Source: Clostridiales bacterium (GTDB taxonomy: Bacteria; Bacillota; Clostridia; Lachnospirales; Lachnospiraceae). From it: a DNA stretch of 64,000 nt. The position numbers and the translations under genes are program-made. Below are positions 35,268 to 44,127 of the stretch, piece by piece (position 1 is the stretch's first letter; every line of letters starts with the position of its first letter). The notes below the pieces were generated by a model that was given only the letters and a program-made list of their open reading frames with translations, searched no databases and was not told the DNA's origin. Location of the stretch: the NCBI GenBank assembly GCA_018374355.1, contig JAHAFI010000003.1, positions 82,092-146,091 of the forward strand, given 5' to 3'.

Positions 35268-35884
35268 AAATGGCAGTTTTGGTATCCGGAGGCGGAACCA
35301 ATTTGCAGGCCATCATGGATAAAATTGATGATGGAAGCATCACCAACGCAGAAATCTCTGTGGTGATCAGCAACAATCCAAATGCTTACGCTCTGGAGCG
35401 GGCGAAAAATCACGGAATCGAAGCCAGATGCATCTCTCCGAAACAGTATGAAAACCGGGCAGCTTTTAATGAAGCGCTGTTAGCTGCCATCCAGTCCTAT
35501 GATGTGGATCTGGTAGTTCTGGCAGGCTGTCTGGTAGTCATTCCGGAGATCATGGTAAAAGCTTATCCGAATAAAATCATCAATATCCACCCGGCTCTGA
35601 TTCCATCTTTCTGCGGTACCGGATATTATGGACTGAAGGTTCATGAAAAGGTACTGGAGAGAGGGGCAAAAGTGACAGGAGCAACCGTGCATTTTGTGGA
35701 TGAGGGAACCGACACAGGTCCGATCATTCTGCAGAAGGCTGTGTATGTACAGGAGGGAGATACCCCGGAGGTACTTCAGCGCCGTGTTATGGAAGAAGCT
35801 GAGTGGGAAATTATGCCGAAGGCCATCGACATGATTGCCAACGACAGAATCCAGATTGTGGATGGACTTGTAAGAGCCAGATAA
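35261..35884 (+). CDS. purN: Phosphoribosylglycinamide formyltransferase
   Basis: PurN adds the first formyl group to GAR from 10-formyl-THF. The 207-residue product has VSGGGTNLQAIM, INIHPALIPSF with the catalytic His, and VHFVDEGTDTGPI with the catalytic Asp. It starts inside the purM end (ATG 35261). A GC-rich hairpin separates it from purD. Confidence 0.96.
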   Translation: MLKMAVLVSGGGTNLQAIMDKIDDGSITNAEISVVISNNPNAYALERAKNHGIEARCISPKQYENRAAFNEALLAAIQSYDVDLVVLAGCLVVIPEIMVKAYPNKIINIHPALIPSFCGTGYYGLKVHEKVLERGAKVTGATVHFVDEGTDTGPIILQKAVYVQEGDTPEVLQRRVMEEAEWEIMPKAIDMIANDRIQIVDGLVRAR

Positions 35885-35896
35885 AGAAAAGAAAAC

Positions 35897-35934
35897 AGCG
35901 GACTGTGGCGAATCAGATTTTGCGGCAGTCCGCT
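35897..35934 (+). other. Intercistronic hairpin between purN and purD
   Basis: AGCGGACTG pairs with CAGTCCGCT around a 20-base loop. There is no U-run, so it is not a simple terminator. It may stabilise or attenuate the pur message. Confidence 0.55.
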
Positions 35935-35973
35935 ATATTGGATTATACGATTTAAATAGGAGGACGAGATAAG

Positions 35974-37245
35974 ATGAAAGTTTTAATCGTAGGAAGCGGC
36001 GGAAGAGAACACGCAATCGCATGGAAAGTAGCTCAGAGTCCGAAAGTAGACAAGATTTACTGTGCTCCGGGAAATGCCGGTATTGAAGAATATGCAGAGT
36101 GCGTACCGATTGGCGCTATGGAATTTGAGAAACTGGTGGCATTTGCGAAGGAGAAAGAAATTGATCTGACAGTCATCGGTATGGACGATCCGCTGGTTGG
36201 CGGTGTTGTTGACGCATTTGAAGCAGAGGGACTCCGTGTATTCGGCCCCCGTAAAAATGCAGCGATCCTTGAAGGCTCCAAAGCATTCTCCAAAGATCTG
36301 ATGAAAAAATACAATATTCCCACAGCCGGTTACGAAAATTTTGATAATGCGCAGGCGGCTCTTGACTATCTGGAAACAGCAAAATTCCCCATCGTTTTGA
36401 AAGCAGACGGGTTGGCGCTGGGAAAAGGCGTTCTGATCTGCAACACGCTGGAAGAAGCGAAAGACGGCGTAAAAGAAATTATGGAAGATAAAAAATTCGG
36501 CAGCGCGGGAAATACCATGGTTGTGGAAGAATTCATGACAGGCCGTGAGGTTTCCGTTCTGAGTTATGTGGATGGAAAGACCATCAAAACGATGACTTCC
36601 GCTCAGGACCACAAACGTGCAAAAGACGGAGATCAGGGACTGAATACCGGAGGAATGGGAACATTTTCTCCAAGCCCCTTCTATACCGATGAAGTAGATG
36701 AATTCTGTAAGAAATATATCTATCAGGCAACCGTAGACGCCATGGCGGCAGAAGGAAGAGAATTCAAAGGAATTATTTTCTTCGGTCTGATGCTGACTCC
36801 GGAAGGCCCGAAGGTGCTGGAATACAACGCTCGTTTTGGTGATCCGGAAGCGCAGGTAGTTCTGCCGAGAATGAAGACTGATATCGTGGAAGTTTTTGAA
36901 GCATGTATCGACGGAACGCTGGATCAGGTGGATCTGCAGTTCGAGGACAATGCGGCAGTCTGCGTGGTTCTGGCTTCCGACGGATATCCGGTATCCTACC
37001 AGAAAGGATTCCCGATCAAAGGTCTGGAAAACTTCAAAGAAAAAGAGGGATACTATGTATTCCATGCAGGAACCGCGAAGAAAGACGGAGAAATCGTGAC
37101 AAATGGAGGCCGTGTGCTTGGGGTTGTGGCAAAGGGCGATGACCTGAAGAAAGCAAGAGCCAATGCATACGAAGCAATCGAGCTGGTAGAATTCGATAAC
37201 AAATATTATCGTCATGATATCGGTAAAGCAATCGATGAGGCGTAA
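35974..37245 (+). CDS. purD: Phosphoribosylamine-glycine ligase
   Basis: PurD joins glycine to phosphoribosylamine with ATP. The 423-residue ATP-grasp enzyme starts MKVLIVGSGGREHAIAWK and contains LKADGLALGKGV, NTGGMGTFSP and EYNARFGDPEAQ. GGAGGA precedes ATG 35974. It ends the operon, with a terminator at 37277. Confidence 0.96.
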   Translation: MKVLIVGSGGREHAIAWKVAQSPKVDKIYCAPGNAGIEEYAECVPIGAMEFEKLVAFAKEKEIDLTVIGMDDPLVGGVVDAFEAEGLRVFGPRKNAAILEGSKAFSKDLMKKYNIPTAGYENFDNAQAALDYLETAKFPIVLKADGLALGKGVLICNTLEEAKDGVKEIMEDKKFGSAGNTMVVEEFMTGREVSVLSYVDGKTIKTMTSAQDHKRAKDGDQGLNTGGMGTFSPSPFYTDEVDEFCKKYIYQATVDAMAAEGREFKGIIFFGLMLTPEGPKVLEYNARFGDPEAQVVLPRMKTDIVEVFEACIDGTLDQVDLQFEDNAAVCVVLASDGYPVSYQKGFPIKGLENFKEKEGYYVFHAGTAKKDGEIVTNGGRVLGVVAKGDDLKKARANAYEAIELVEFDNKYYRHDIGKAIDEA

Positions 37246-37276
37246 GAAACATCGGCTGTGATAGAAAGTAAAAATG

Positions 37277-37319
37277 CACCGTATACAGGATGGAAAAGTC
37301 AGGTATACGGTGTGTTTTT
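37277..37319 (+). terminator. Intrinsic terminator of the pur operon
   Basis: CACCGTATAC pairs with GTATACGGTG around a 16-base loop, followed by a short T run. Confidence 0.85.
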
Positions 37320-37375
37320 GTGCAGGAAAACATCCGATTTTAACGGCAGTGTCCGGTAAACATTATTTCTTAGCG

Positions 37376-37404
37376 TTGCCATTGGGAAAATCAGGTGCTA
37401 TAAT
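37376..37404 (+). promoter_or_regulatory. Sigma-A promoter of argS
   Basis: TTGCCA (37376-37381), a 17-base spacer and TATAAT (37399-37404). No T-box motif is seen between it and the ATG. Confidence 0.75.
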
Positions 37405-37440
37405 GTGTAATGAAATGAAAAAACAGGGCTGGAGGAAAAT

Positions 37441-39207
37441 ATGAATACAATTATCGATTTAATTTCTGAAGAGGTAAAATCTGCATTTGAGCGTGCAGGC
37501 TATGATGCATCCTATGGAAGGGTGACATTGTCCAACAGACCGGATCTGTGTGAATATCAGTGTAATGGAGCCATGGCAGCAGCAAAAGCCTACCGAAAAG
37601 CTCCGATTATGATAGCAAATGATGTGGCTGCCCTGCTTACTGAGAGCAAGGCGATGGAGATGGTAGAGGCAGTCAATCCGGGATTTATTAATCTGAAGGT
37701 GTCAGGAGAATATCTGACACAGTATTTGACGGATATGTACCGCTCCGGAAATCTGGGAGTGGAAAAAACAGCAGAACCGAAAAAGATGATTCTGGATTAC
37801 GGCGGACCAAACGTTGCAAAACCGCTGCATGTAGGCCATCTGCGTTCTGCCATTATCGGTGAAAGCATCAAACGGATGGGAAGATTTCTGGGACATGAGA
37901 TCATTGGAGACGTACATCTGGGAGACTGGGGTCTGCAGATGGGACTGATCATCACAGAACTGAGAAAGAGAAAACCGGAGCTGGTGTATTTTGAAGAAGG
38001 ATTCTCTGGTGAATATCCGAAAGAACCGCCGTTTACTATTGGTGAACTGGAGGAAATCTATCCTTGTGCAAATGCAAAATCCAAAGAGGACGAGGCGTAC
38101 AAGGCAGAGGCACTGGAAGCTACCCACCAGTTACAGATGGGAAATCCCGGATATCGGGCGCTGTGGAGACACATTCTCAATGTTTCCGTAAGCGATCTGA
38201 AGAAAAACTACGCCAACCTGAGTGTTGATTTCGATCTGTGGAACGGTGAGTCCGATGTGCAGGATTACATTGCGCCTATGGTGCAGGATCTGCGTGAGAG
38301 AGGACTGGCCTATGAGGATCAGGGTGCTGTTGTAGTAGACGTAAAGAAAGAGACCGACACGAAAGAAGTTCCTCCGTGCATGATTTTAAAATCTGACGGG
38401 GCAGCTCTTTATACCACAACGGATCTGGCTACCATCGTGGAACGTATGGAAAAATATCAGCCGGATGAGATTCTGTATGTGGTGGATAAACGTCAGGAGA
38501 TGCATTTTGAACAGGTATTCCGCTGCGCCCGGAAAGCAGGCATGGTAAAAGAAGATACCAAACTTTCCTTCTTGGGATTCGGCACGATGAACGGAAAAGA
38601 CGGAAAGCCATTCAAGACCAGAGACGGCGGCGTAATGCGTCTGGAAAATCTGATCCGGGATATCAATGAGGAGATGTACAAAAAAATCGTTGACAACCGG
38701 AGCATCCGGGAGGAGGATGCCCGTGAGACTTCCAGAATCGTGGGAATGTCAGCAATCAAATACGGTGATCTGTCCAATCAGGCCTCCAAAGATTATATCT
38801 TTGATATCGAAAGATTTACATCCTTCGAAGGAAATACCGGACCGTATATCCTGTATACAACAGTGCGTATCAAATCCATTCTGAGCCGTTATACAGAAGG
38901 CGGAGGAGTGATCGAAGATACCGCCATGATCACACCGGCAAGTGAAAGTGAAAAGGCGCTGATGCTGGAAGCTGCAAAGTTTAACGGGGTGGTTGTAAAT
39001 GCCTTTGAGGAGAAGGCTCCTCATAAAATATGTTCCTATATTTATGAGCTGGCTAATGCCTTCAACCGTTTCTACCATGAGATCAAGATTCTGGCAGAGG
39101 AAAATGAGGAGCAGAAAAAATCCTATATTGCCCTGCTGGTATTGGTAAAGGATATTCTGGAGGCATGTATCGGTATGCTGGGATTTGAAGCGCCGGAGAG
39201 AATGTAA
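37441..39207 (+). CDS. argS: Arginyl-tRNA synthetase
   Basis: ArgS charges tRNA(Arg). The 588-residue class I synthetase has the HIGH-type motif PLHVGHLRSAI, a KMSK-equivalent region GKPFKTRDGGVMRL and the C-terminal anticodon-binding domain ending in EACIGMLGFEAPERM. GGAGG precedes ATG 37441. It has its own promoter and is followed 21 bases after its stop by the amidase gene. Confidence 0.96.
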   Translation: MNTIIDLISEEVKSAFERAGYDASYGRVTLSNRPDLCEYQCNGAMAAAKAYRKAPIMIANDVAALLTESKAMEMVEAVNPGFINLKVSGEYLTQYLTDMYRSGNLGVEKTAEPKKMILDYGGPNVAKPLHVGHLRSAIIGESIKRMGRFLGHEIIGDVHLGDWGLQMGLIITELRKRKPELVYFEEGFSGEYPKEPPFTIGELEEIYPCANAKSKEDEAYKAEALEATHQLQMGNPGYRALWRHILNVSVSDLKKNYANLSVDFDLWNGESDVQDYIAPMVQDLRERGLAYEDQGAVVVDVKKETDTKEVPPCMILKSDGAALYTTTDLATIVERMEKYQPDEILYVVDKRQEMHFEQVFRCARKAGMVKEDTKLSFLGFGTMNGKDGKPFKTRDGGVMRLENLIRDINEEMYKKIVDNRSIREEDARETSRIVGMSAIKYGDLSNQASKDYIFDIERFTSFEGNTGPYILYTTVRIKSILSRYTEGGGVIEDTAMITPASESEKALMLEAAKFNGVVVNAFEEKAPHKICSYIYELANAFNRFYHEIKILAEENEEQKKSYIALLVLVKDILEACIGMLGFEAPERM

Positions 39208-39228
39208 CGGTAGGTTTGGAGGGATAAT

Positions 39229-40122
39229 ATGAGCAAACCTTCGAAAAATAAAGCAAAATTTCTGATTCCGCTGATTGTCTTTCTGGTACTTTTGCTGGGC
39301 GCAGGGACTGCAGTGGGCATTTGGAAAAAACAGAAAGACCGGGAAGCGGCAGAGCAGCAGGCAAAGCTGGAAGCAGAAACCACACCGGAGCCTACAAAGG
39401 CTCCTACGAAAGAACCCACCCCCACGGTAACCGAGGCTCCCGAGGAAGAACCGGAACTTCTGATTCCGGAGGAGGTGGAGTCTTTGGGAAACGGGAAATT
39501 GATCGCCATTGATCCGGGACATCAGGGAAAGGGAAACAGTGAACACGAGCCTATCGGCCCGGGAGCTTCCCAGACGAAACCGAAAGTGGCTTCCGGTACC
39601 TCCGGGCGGACAACAGGGGTTCCCGAGTATCAGTTGAATCTTGACGTTTCGTTGAAACTGAGGGATGAATTGGAGAACAGAGGATATGAAGTGTTCATGA
39701 TCCGGGAAACCAATGAGGTGGATATCAGCAATGCAGAGCGGGCCCAGATGGCAGCAGATGCACAGGCGGATATTCTGGTCCGCATCCATGCCAACGGTTC
39801 GGAGAATTCTTCCGTATCCGGCGCGCTGACCATGGCTCCATCGGTCAATAATGCTTTTGTGGGAAGTGATCTGGTCGGGCAGTGTCAGGTGCTGTCCAAA
39901 GTGGTCATAGAAGAATTCTGTGCAGCCACAGGAGCAAACAATCAGGGAGTTTATGAGACGGATACGATGAGCGGACTGAATTGGTGTACGATTCCGGCTA
40001 CCATCGTGGAGATGGGATATATGACCAATCCGGAAGAAGACACAAAAATGCAGACGGAAGAGTATCAGGAACAGATGGTACAGGGAATTGCAAATGGTAT
40101 TGATAAATATTTTGCAGAGTAA
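39229..40122 (+). CDS. N-acetylmuramoyl-L-alanine amidase (Amidase_3)
   Basis: This cell-wall hydrolase cuts the bond between MurNAc and L-alanine. It has 297 residues, with an N-terminal membrane anchor (FLIPLIVFLVLLLGAGTAVG), a Thr/Pro/Glu-rich linker of about 50 residues and the catalytic domain. Zinc ligands are visible in AIDPGHQG, GVPEYQLN, RIHANG and IVEMGYMTNP. It acts outside the membrane, on peptidoglycan. GGAGGGATAAT precedes ATG 39229. Confidence 0.92.
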   Translation: MSKPSKNKAKFLIPLIVFLVLLLGAGTAVGIWKKQKDREAAEQQAKLEAETTPEPTKAPTKEPTPTVTEAPEEEPELLIPEEVESLGNGKLIAIDPGHQGKGNSEHEPIGPGASQTKPKVASGTSGRTTGVPEYQLNLDVSLKLRDELENRGYEVFMIRETNEVDISNAERAQMAADAQADILVRIHANGSENSSVSGALTMAPSVNNAFVGSDLVGQCQVLSKVVIEEFCAATGANNQGVYETDTMSGLNWCTIPATIVEMGYMTNPEEDTKMQTEEYQEQMVQGIANGIDKYFAE

Positions 40123-40142
40123 CAGAAAGAGAGCAGTAATTT

Positions 40143-41771
40143 ATGTCACAAGTGATATTATTTGATCTGGACGGCACCTTGACGGAGTCGGGAGAGGGAA
40201 TAACAAAATGCGTGCAGTATGCGCTGGGAAAATTGGGAATCGAAGAAAATGATCTGGACCGGCTGCGCTGTTTCGTAGGCCCTCCGCTGAAGGAGCAGTT
40301 CATGGCTTACGCCGGTCTCGATGATGAGCAGGCGGAACAGGCAGTGGAATATTACAGGGAAAGATACACCACAGTGGGGATTTTTGAGAACCATCTGTAT
40401 CCAAAGATTCCGGAACTTTTGGAAGTTTTAAAGATCAATGATAAAATTCTGGGAGTGGCCACCTCAAAGCCGGAGAAATTCGCAAAACAGATTCTGGAGT
40501 ACTTCAATATCGAACAGTATTTTCAGGTGATCGTGGGGAGCGAGATGGACGGAAAGCGGACCAATAAAGCCGAAGTCATAGAGGAAGCCCTGAACCGTCT
40601 TCAAATGCAGGAGGAACGGGACAAGATCCTGATGGTAGGGGACAAGGAGCATGACGTTTTGGGCGCTACAAGCTGCGGAATCCGTTGTGTGGGCGTGACT
40701 TACGGATACGGAAGCCGGGAGGAACTGGAGGAGGCCGGAGCGGTCTATATTGCCGATACGGTGGAGGATCTGGGGATTCTGGCAAGCCCCAATGATGAGG
40801 AGACCACAGAACATGTGGAATCCGTAAGGAAACCTCTCAGGATCAGAAAAGAAAAACGAAACAAAGGAAAACAGGAGCCATCCGGACAGGAAAAAAAGGA
40901 AACTGCGGAGGAACCGCAGGAAGCAGACCCTCTTCCGGCAGTGACTGCAAGGCCTATGCACCCTTTACTGCAGTTGTGGCGGGTGATTTATCCCATTTTT
41001 CTCCATGGAGGAGCAGCCTTTCTTGTGATGTTTGCCTTCACCTACTATTATCTGGAGAGAGTAAAGGCCGGGGCACAGTTTGATATTCTGGAACAGGTAA
41101 CGAAAAGCAGTTTGCTGCAGTTGATTCCCACCTCCCTTATCGCAGGGGGAGCAGCCCTGTTTTTCTATCAGAGGGATCAGAAAAAGAGAAAGGCCGGATT
41201 TTTGGGAAACGGTGCGGATTTTGTGTGGAGCCCCCCGGTTATCTGGTTTTCTGTAATAGTGCTGGCAATCGCCGGCAGCCAGATTTTGAATGACCTGATA
41301 CTTATTTTCCGCCTAAATGAGATTTTTCCGTCCTATGCAGAACTAACGGATGAAACCATGGTAGACCAGCCGATCTGGCTTTTGATGCTGACCATAGGAA
41401 TCCTTGCGCCTATTACGGAAGAACTGATTTTCCGCGGACTGATTTTCAGACGGCTGAAGGATTTTATAAAACCGGTTCCGGCGATCATCATTTCATCACT
41501 GGTTTTCGGTTTGTATCATGGAAATATGGTGCAGTTTCTATATGCGTCCCTTCTGGGAAGCCTTCTGGCGATCATTTATAACCGTACGGGAACGCTGTGG
41601 ACGGCCATTGTGGCTCATATGGCTGCAAATCTGTGGAGCTTATTCGGCGGGGGATGGTGGTATCTGTTTATGGAACGCCTGCCCTTTGGAATCTGGTTGG
41701 GTATTCTGATCGAATTGCTGCTCTGTGTGATTCCGGCATATTGGATTTTCGGAAAACGTTCCGGGAGATAA
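40143..41771 (+). CDS. Fusion of a HAD phosphatase and a CPBP intramembrane protease
   Basis: This 542-residue protein has two unrelated modules. Residues 1-215 form a HAD hydrolase of the phosphoglycolate-phosphatase/PpaX type (FDLDGTLTES, ATSKPEK, MVGDKEHDVLGA). A charged Lys/Glu/Pro linker of about 65 residues follows. From about 280 there are six or more membrane spans with CPBP (CAAX protease/bacteriocin-processing) motifs: ITEELIFRGLIFRRLK (near 426), VFGLYHGN and AIVAHMAANLW. The frame is continuous and no start site is evident at the junction. I do not know of a described role for this combination. It is separated by 20 bases from the amidase. Confidence 0.85.
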   Translation: MSQVILFDLDGTLTESGEGITKCVQYALGKLGIEENDLDRLRCFVGPPLKEQFMAYAGLDDEQAEQAVEYYRERYTTVGIFENHLYPKIPELLEVLKINDKILGVATSKPEKFAKQILEYFNIEQYFQVIVGSEMDGKRTNKAEVIEEALNRLQMQEERDKILMVGDKEHDVLGATSCGIRCVGVTYGYGSREELEEAGAVYIADTVEDLGILASPNDEETTEHVESVRKPLRIRKEKRNKGKQEPSGQEKKETAEEPQEADPLPAVTARPMHPLLQLWRVIYPIFLHGGAAFLVMFAFTYYYLERVKAGAQFDILEQVTKSSLLQLIPTSLIAGGAALFFYQRDQKKRKAGFLGNGADFVWSPPVIWFSVIVLAIAGSQILNDLILIFRLNEIFPSYAELTDETMVDQPIWLLMLTIGILAPITEELIFRGLIFRRLKDFIKPVPAIIISSLVFGLYHGNMVQFLYASLLGSLLAIIYNRTGTLWTAIVAHMAANLWSLFGGGWWYLFMERLPFGIWLGILIELLLCVIPAYWIFGKRSGR

Positions 41772-41841
41772 GATAACGCTGGCTGCTGTGAACAAACAGT
41801 AACCAGCGCTAAGATAACAGGCGGATTTTTGAAAAAAGTGC

Positions 41842-41870
41842 TTGTATCCCGATTTTCTTTGTGATATAAT
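41842..41870 (+). promoter_or_regulatory. Sigma-A promoter of rpsB
   Basis: TTGTAT (41842-41847), a 17-base spacer and TATAAT (41865-41870). Confidence 0.75.
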
Positions 41871-41889
41871 TTGAACGTTGCAAAAAACA

Positions 41890-41950
41890 CCCATATTGAT
41901 TCCGAGAAGGTGCCTGTCCGTCAGGTCTCGAAAAGAATGAGAAGTATGGG
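41890..41950 (+). ncRNA. Structured 5' leader of rpsB, candidate S2 autoregulatory element
   Basis: Three nested helices can form: CCCATA (41890-41895) with TATGGG (41945-41950), CGAG (41903-41906) with CTCG (41927-41930), and CCTG (41913-41916) with CAGG (41922-41925). The element starts about 12 bases after the predicted transcription start and ends about 20 bases before the ribosome site. Ribosomal-protein leaders often have this layout. The family is not identified. Confidence 0.55.
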
Positions 41951-41983
41951 GAAGATTAAAACCAAAAAAAGGAGATTGAAATC

Positions 41984-42718
41984 ATGAGTGTTATTTCAAT
42001 GAAGCAGTTACTGGAAGCAGGTGTACATTTCGGACACCAGACAAGAAGATGGAACCCTAAAATGGCAGAATACATCTACACAGAAAGAAACGGAATCTAC
42101 ATCATCGACCTGCAGAAATCCGTTGGAATGGTAGATGATGCTTACAAAGCTATTTCTGATATCGCAGCAGAAGGCGGCACCATTCTGTTCGTAGGAACAA
42201 AGAAACAGGCTCAGGACGCTATCAAAGTAGAAGCAGAGCGTTGTGGAATGTACTATGTAAACGAGAGATGGTTAGGCGGTATGCTGACCAACTTCAAAAC
42301 AATCCAGAGCAGAATTGCAAGACTGAAAGAGATCGAAGCTATGGAAGCTGACGGAACATTCGATGTTCTGCCTAAGAAAGAAGTTATCGCTCTGAACAAA
42401 GAGCTGGAAAAACTTCAGAAAAATCTGGGCGGAATCAAAGAAATGAAGAGAATTCCGGACGCTATCTTTATTGTAGACCCGAAAAAAGAAAGAATCTGTG
42501 TTCAGGAAGCTCACACACTGGGTATTCCGCTGATCGGTATCTGTGATACAAACTGCGATCCGGAAGAACTGGACTATGTAATCCCGGGTAACGACGATGC
42601 TATCCGCGCTGTAAAACTGATCGTTTCCAAAATGGCTGACGCTGTTATCGAAGCAAATCAGGGAACAACAGCAGATGTTGAATTCGTTGAAGAAGCTGAG
42701 GAAGCAGTAGAAGAATAA
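41984..42718 (+). CDS. rpsB: 30S ribosomal protein S2
   Basis: S2 is a small-subunit protein. The 244-residue product begins MSVISMKQLLEAGVHFGHQTR, characteristic of the family, and has IPDAIFIVDPKKE. The C-terminus is an acidic Glu-rich tail. AAAGGAG precedes ATG 41984. It is followed by tsf, with hairpins in the gap that may adjust the S2/EF-Ts ratio. Confidence 0.97.
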   Translation: MSVISMKQLLEAGVHFGHQTRRWNPKMAEYIYTERNGIYIIDLQKSVGMVDDAYKAISDIAAEGGTILFVGTKKQAQDAIKVEAERCGMYYVNERWLGGMLTNFKTIQSRIARLKEIEAMEADGTFDVLPKKEVIALNKELEKLQKNLGGIKEMKRIPDAIFIVDPKKERICVQEAHTLGIPLIGICDTNCDPEELDYVIPGNDDAIRAVKLIVSKMADAVIEANQGTTADVEFVEEAEEAVEE

Positions 42719-42728
42719 GAAACCGATG

Positions 42729-42769
42729 TTCAGCCTTTCAGTTTTTGCGATAAGAAATGAAAGGCTGAA
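42729..42769 (+). terminator. Hairpin after rpsB, possible partial terminator
   Basis: TTCAGCCTTTCA pairs perfectly with TGAAAGGCTGAA around a 17-base loop, followed by TTATTG. The U-run is poor, so partial read-through into tsf is likely. Confidence 0.6.
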
Positions 42770-42795
42770 TTATTGTAACTATTCAGAGGATTACT

Positions 42796-42828
42796 GTGAC
42801 TATGAAGGACGGAGTCCCGAATAGTTAC
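42796..42828. repeat. Imperfect 33-base hairpin between rpsB and tsf (dispersed family, copy 3)
   Basis: GTGACTAT pairs with ATAGTTAC and GGAC with GTCC around GGA. It matches copy 1 (6699-6731) at most positions with the same length and spacing. A half-site GTAACTATTCAG lies just before it (42775-42786). Confidence 0.65.
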
Positions 42829-42856
42829 GAACTATTAAAACTAGGAGGAAATCACA

Positions 42857-43795
42857 ATGGCTATTACAGCAGGAATGGTAAAAGAATTAAGAGAAATCAG
42901 CGGCGCTGGTATGATGGATTGTAAGAAAGCTCTTACAGCTACCGATGGCGACATGGACAAAGCTATGGAATTCCTGAGAGAAAAAGGTCTTGCTACCGCT
43001 CAGAAGAAATCCGGAAGAATCGCAGCAGAAGGTATCGTTAAACTGAACGTTACAGAAGATGGCAAAAAAGCAGTAGCTGTTGAAGTAAACGCTGAGACAG
43101 ACTTTGTTGCTAAAAACGACAAGTTTCAGGAGTACGTTGCACAGGTTGCTGAACAGGCTCTGGAAACAACAGTATCCGATATCGACGCTTTCCTTGCTGA
43201 GACATGGAAATTCGATGCAACAAAAACTGTAAACGAAGCTCTGGCAGCAGAGATCGCATTCATCGGTGAAAACCTGAAAATCCGTCGTTTCCAGCAGGTT
43301 GAAGAAGCAAACGGTTTCGTAGCTTCCTATACTCATATGGGCGGAAAAATCGGTGTTCTGGTTGATGTTGAAACAGATGTTGTAAACGATGATATCAAAG
43401 AGATGGCTAAGAACGTAGCTATGCAGGTAGCTGCTCTGAAACCTCAGTACACAAACGCTTCTGAAGTAAGCGCTGAGTACATTGCTCACGAAAAAGAAAT
43501 TCTTCTGGCTCAGATCATGAACGATCCGAAAGAATCCCAGAAACCGGAAAAAGTTATTCAGGGAATGATCAACGGACGTATCAACAAAGAGCTGAAAGAA
43601 ATCTGTCTGCTGGATCAGGTTTATGTAAAAGCAGAAGACGGAAAACAGTCTGTTGGAAAATACATCGAAGAAGTTGCAAAAGCTAACGGCGCTAACATCA
43701 CTGTAAAAGGATTTGTTCGTTTCGAGACAGGTGAAGGTCTGGAAAAGAAAAATGAAGACTTTGCAGCAGAAGTTGCAGCTCAGATGGGAATGTAA
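42857..43795 (+). CDS. tsf: Elongation factor Ts
   Basis: EF-Ts exchanges GDP for GTP on EF-Tu. The 312-residue product starts with the UBA-like N-domain (VKELREISGAGMMDCKKAL) and the core with EVNAETDFVAKN. AGGAGG precedes ATG 42857. In most Firmicutes pyrH follows; here a terminator and a mobile-element region come instead. Confidence 0.97.
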   Translation: MAITAGMVKELREISGAGMMDCKKALTATDGDMDKAMEFLREKGLATAQKKSGRIAAEGIVKLNVTEDGKKAVAVEVNAETDFVAKNDKFQEYVAQVAEQALETTVSDIDAFLAETWKFDATKTVNEALAAEIAFIGENLKIRRFQQVEEANGFVASYTHMGGKIGVLVDVETDVVNDDIKEMAKNVAMQVAALKPQYTNASEVSAEYIAHEKEILLAQIMNDPKESQKPEKVIQGMINGRINKELKEICLLDQVYVKAEDGKQSVGKYIEEVAKANGANITVKGFVRFETGEGLEKKNEDFAAEVAAQMGM

Positions 43796-43827
43796 TCCCG
43801 ATTTTGCAAATCTTAAATAAGAACCTT

Positions 43828-43863
43828 AAAACCCTTGGAAATCCAGTATTTTCAAGGGTTTTT
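43828..43863 (+). terminator. Intrinsic terminator of tsf
   Basis: AAAACCCTTG pairs with CAAGGGTTTT (inner A/T pairs extend it), ending in a T run. Confidence 0.88.
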
Positions 43864-43919
43864 CCTTTCTAGGGCACTTCATATATTGCATTATAAATTC
43901 ATGTAACTTTTTAGGTGAT

Positions 43920-44073
43920 TTTTCGTAATTCGTTCGTCAGTGTTTTCGTAATGATCCTGTACGAACTTCTTAACGCAAACTTCGCATGATTTTTAAGAAA
44001 AATGTGGCGATTTCGGTAGCTATCTATAATGCGATTTATAATGCAACTTTTCATTTTCGTAATCTTCGTAAAA
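43920..44073. repeat. Three direct TTTTCGTAAT repeats plus one partial copy
   Basis: Exact 10-mers lie at 43920, 43943 and 44054, with CTTCGTAAAAA at 44064. Their location just before parA suggests binding sites for the Par proteins or a replication initiator. Confidence 0.55.
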
Positions 44074-44127
44074 AATCCACTATTATTTCTTACTATTTTT
44101 CCTTCCTGATACCGGAAAGGAATGAAT

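Larger units (their letters stand above)
43796..44127. other. Gap between tsf and parA with iteron-like repeats
   Basis: This 332-base gap holds the tsf terminator and then AT-rich DNA with repeats: TTTTCGTAAT at 43920-43929, 43943-43952 and 44054-44063, a partial CTTCGTAA at 44064, and TATAATGC twice (44025-44032 and 44037-44044). The left end of the element should lie here, but I cannot fix it. The repeats are candidates for centromere-like (parS), replication or promoter sites of the parAB unit. Confidence 0.55.

Noticed and set aside
34000..37000. Purine riboswitch or T-box elements in the pur/argS region
   Set aside because: No conserved riboswitch core or T-box (TGGTACCGCG-like) sequence was seen upstream of purE or argS.
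35983..37215. 410-residue open frame opposite purD
   Set aside because: It mirrors a strongly conserved enzyme frame and shows no start signal or recognisable domain.
38749..39789. 346-residue open frame opposite argS and the amidase gene
   Set aside because: It spans two convincing genes on the other strand and has no start signal.
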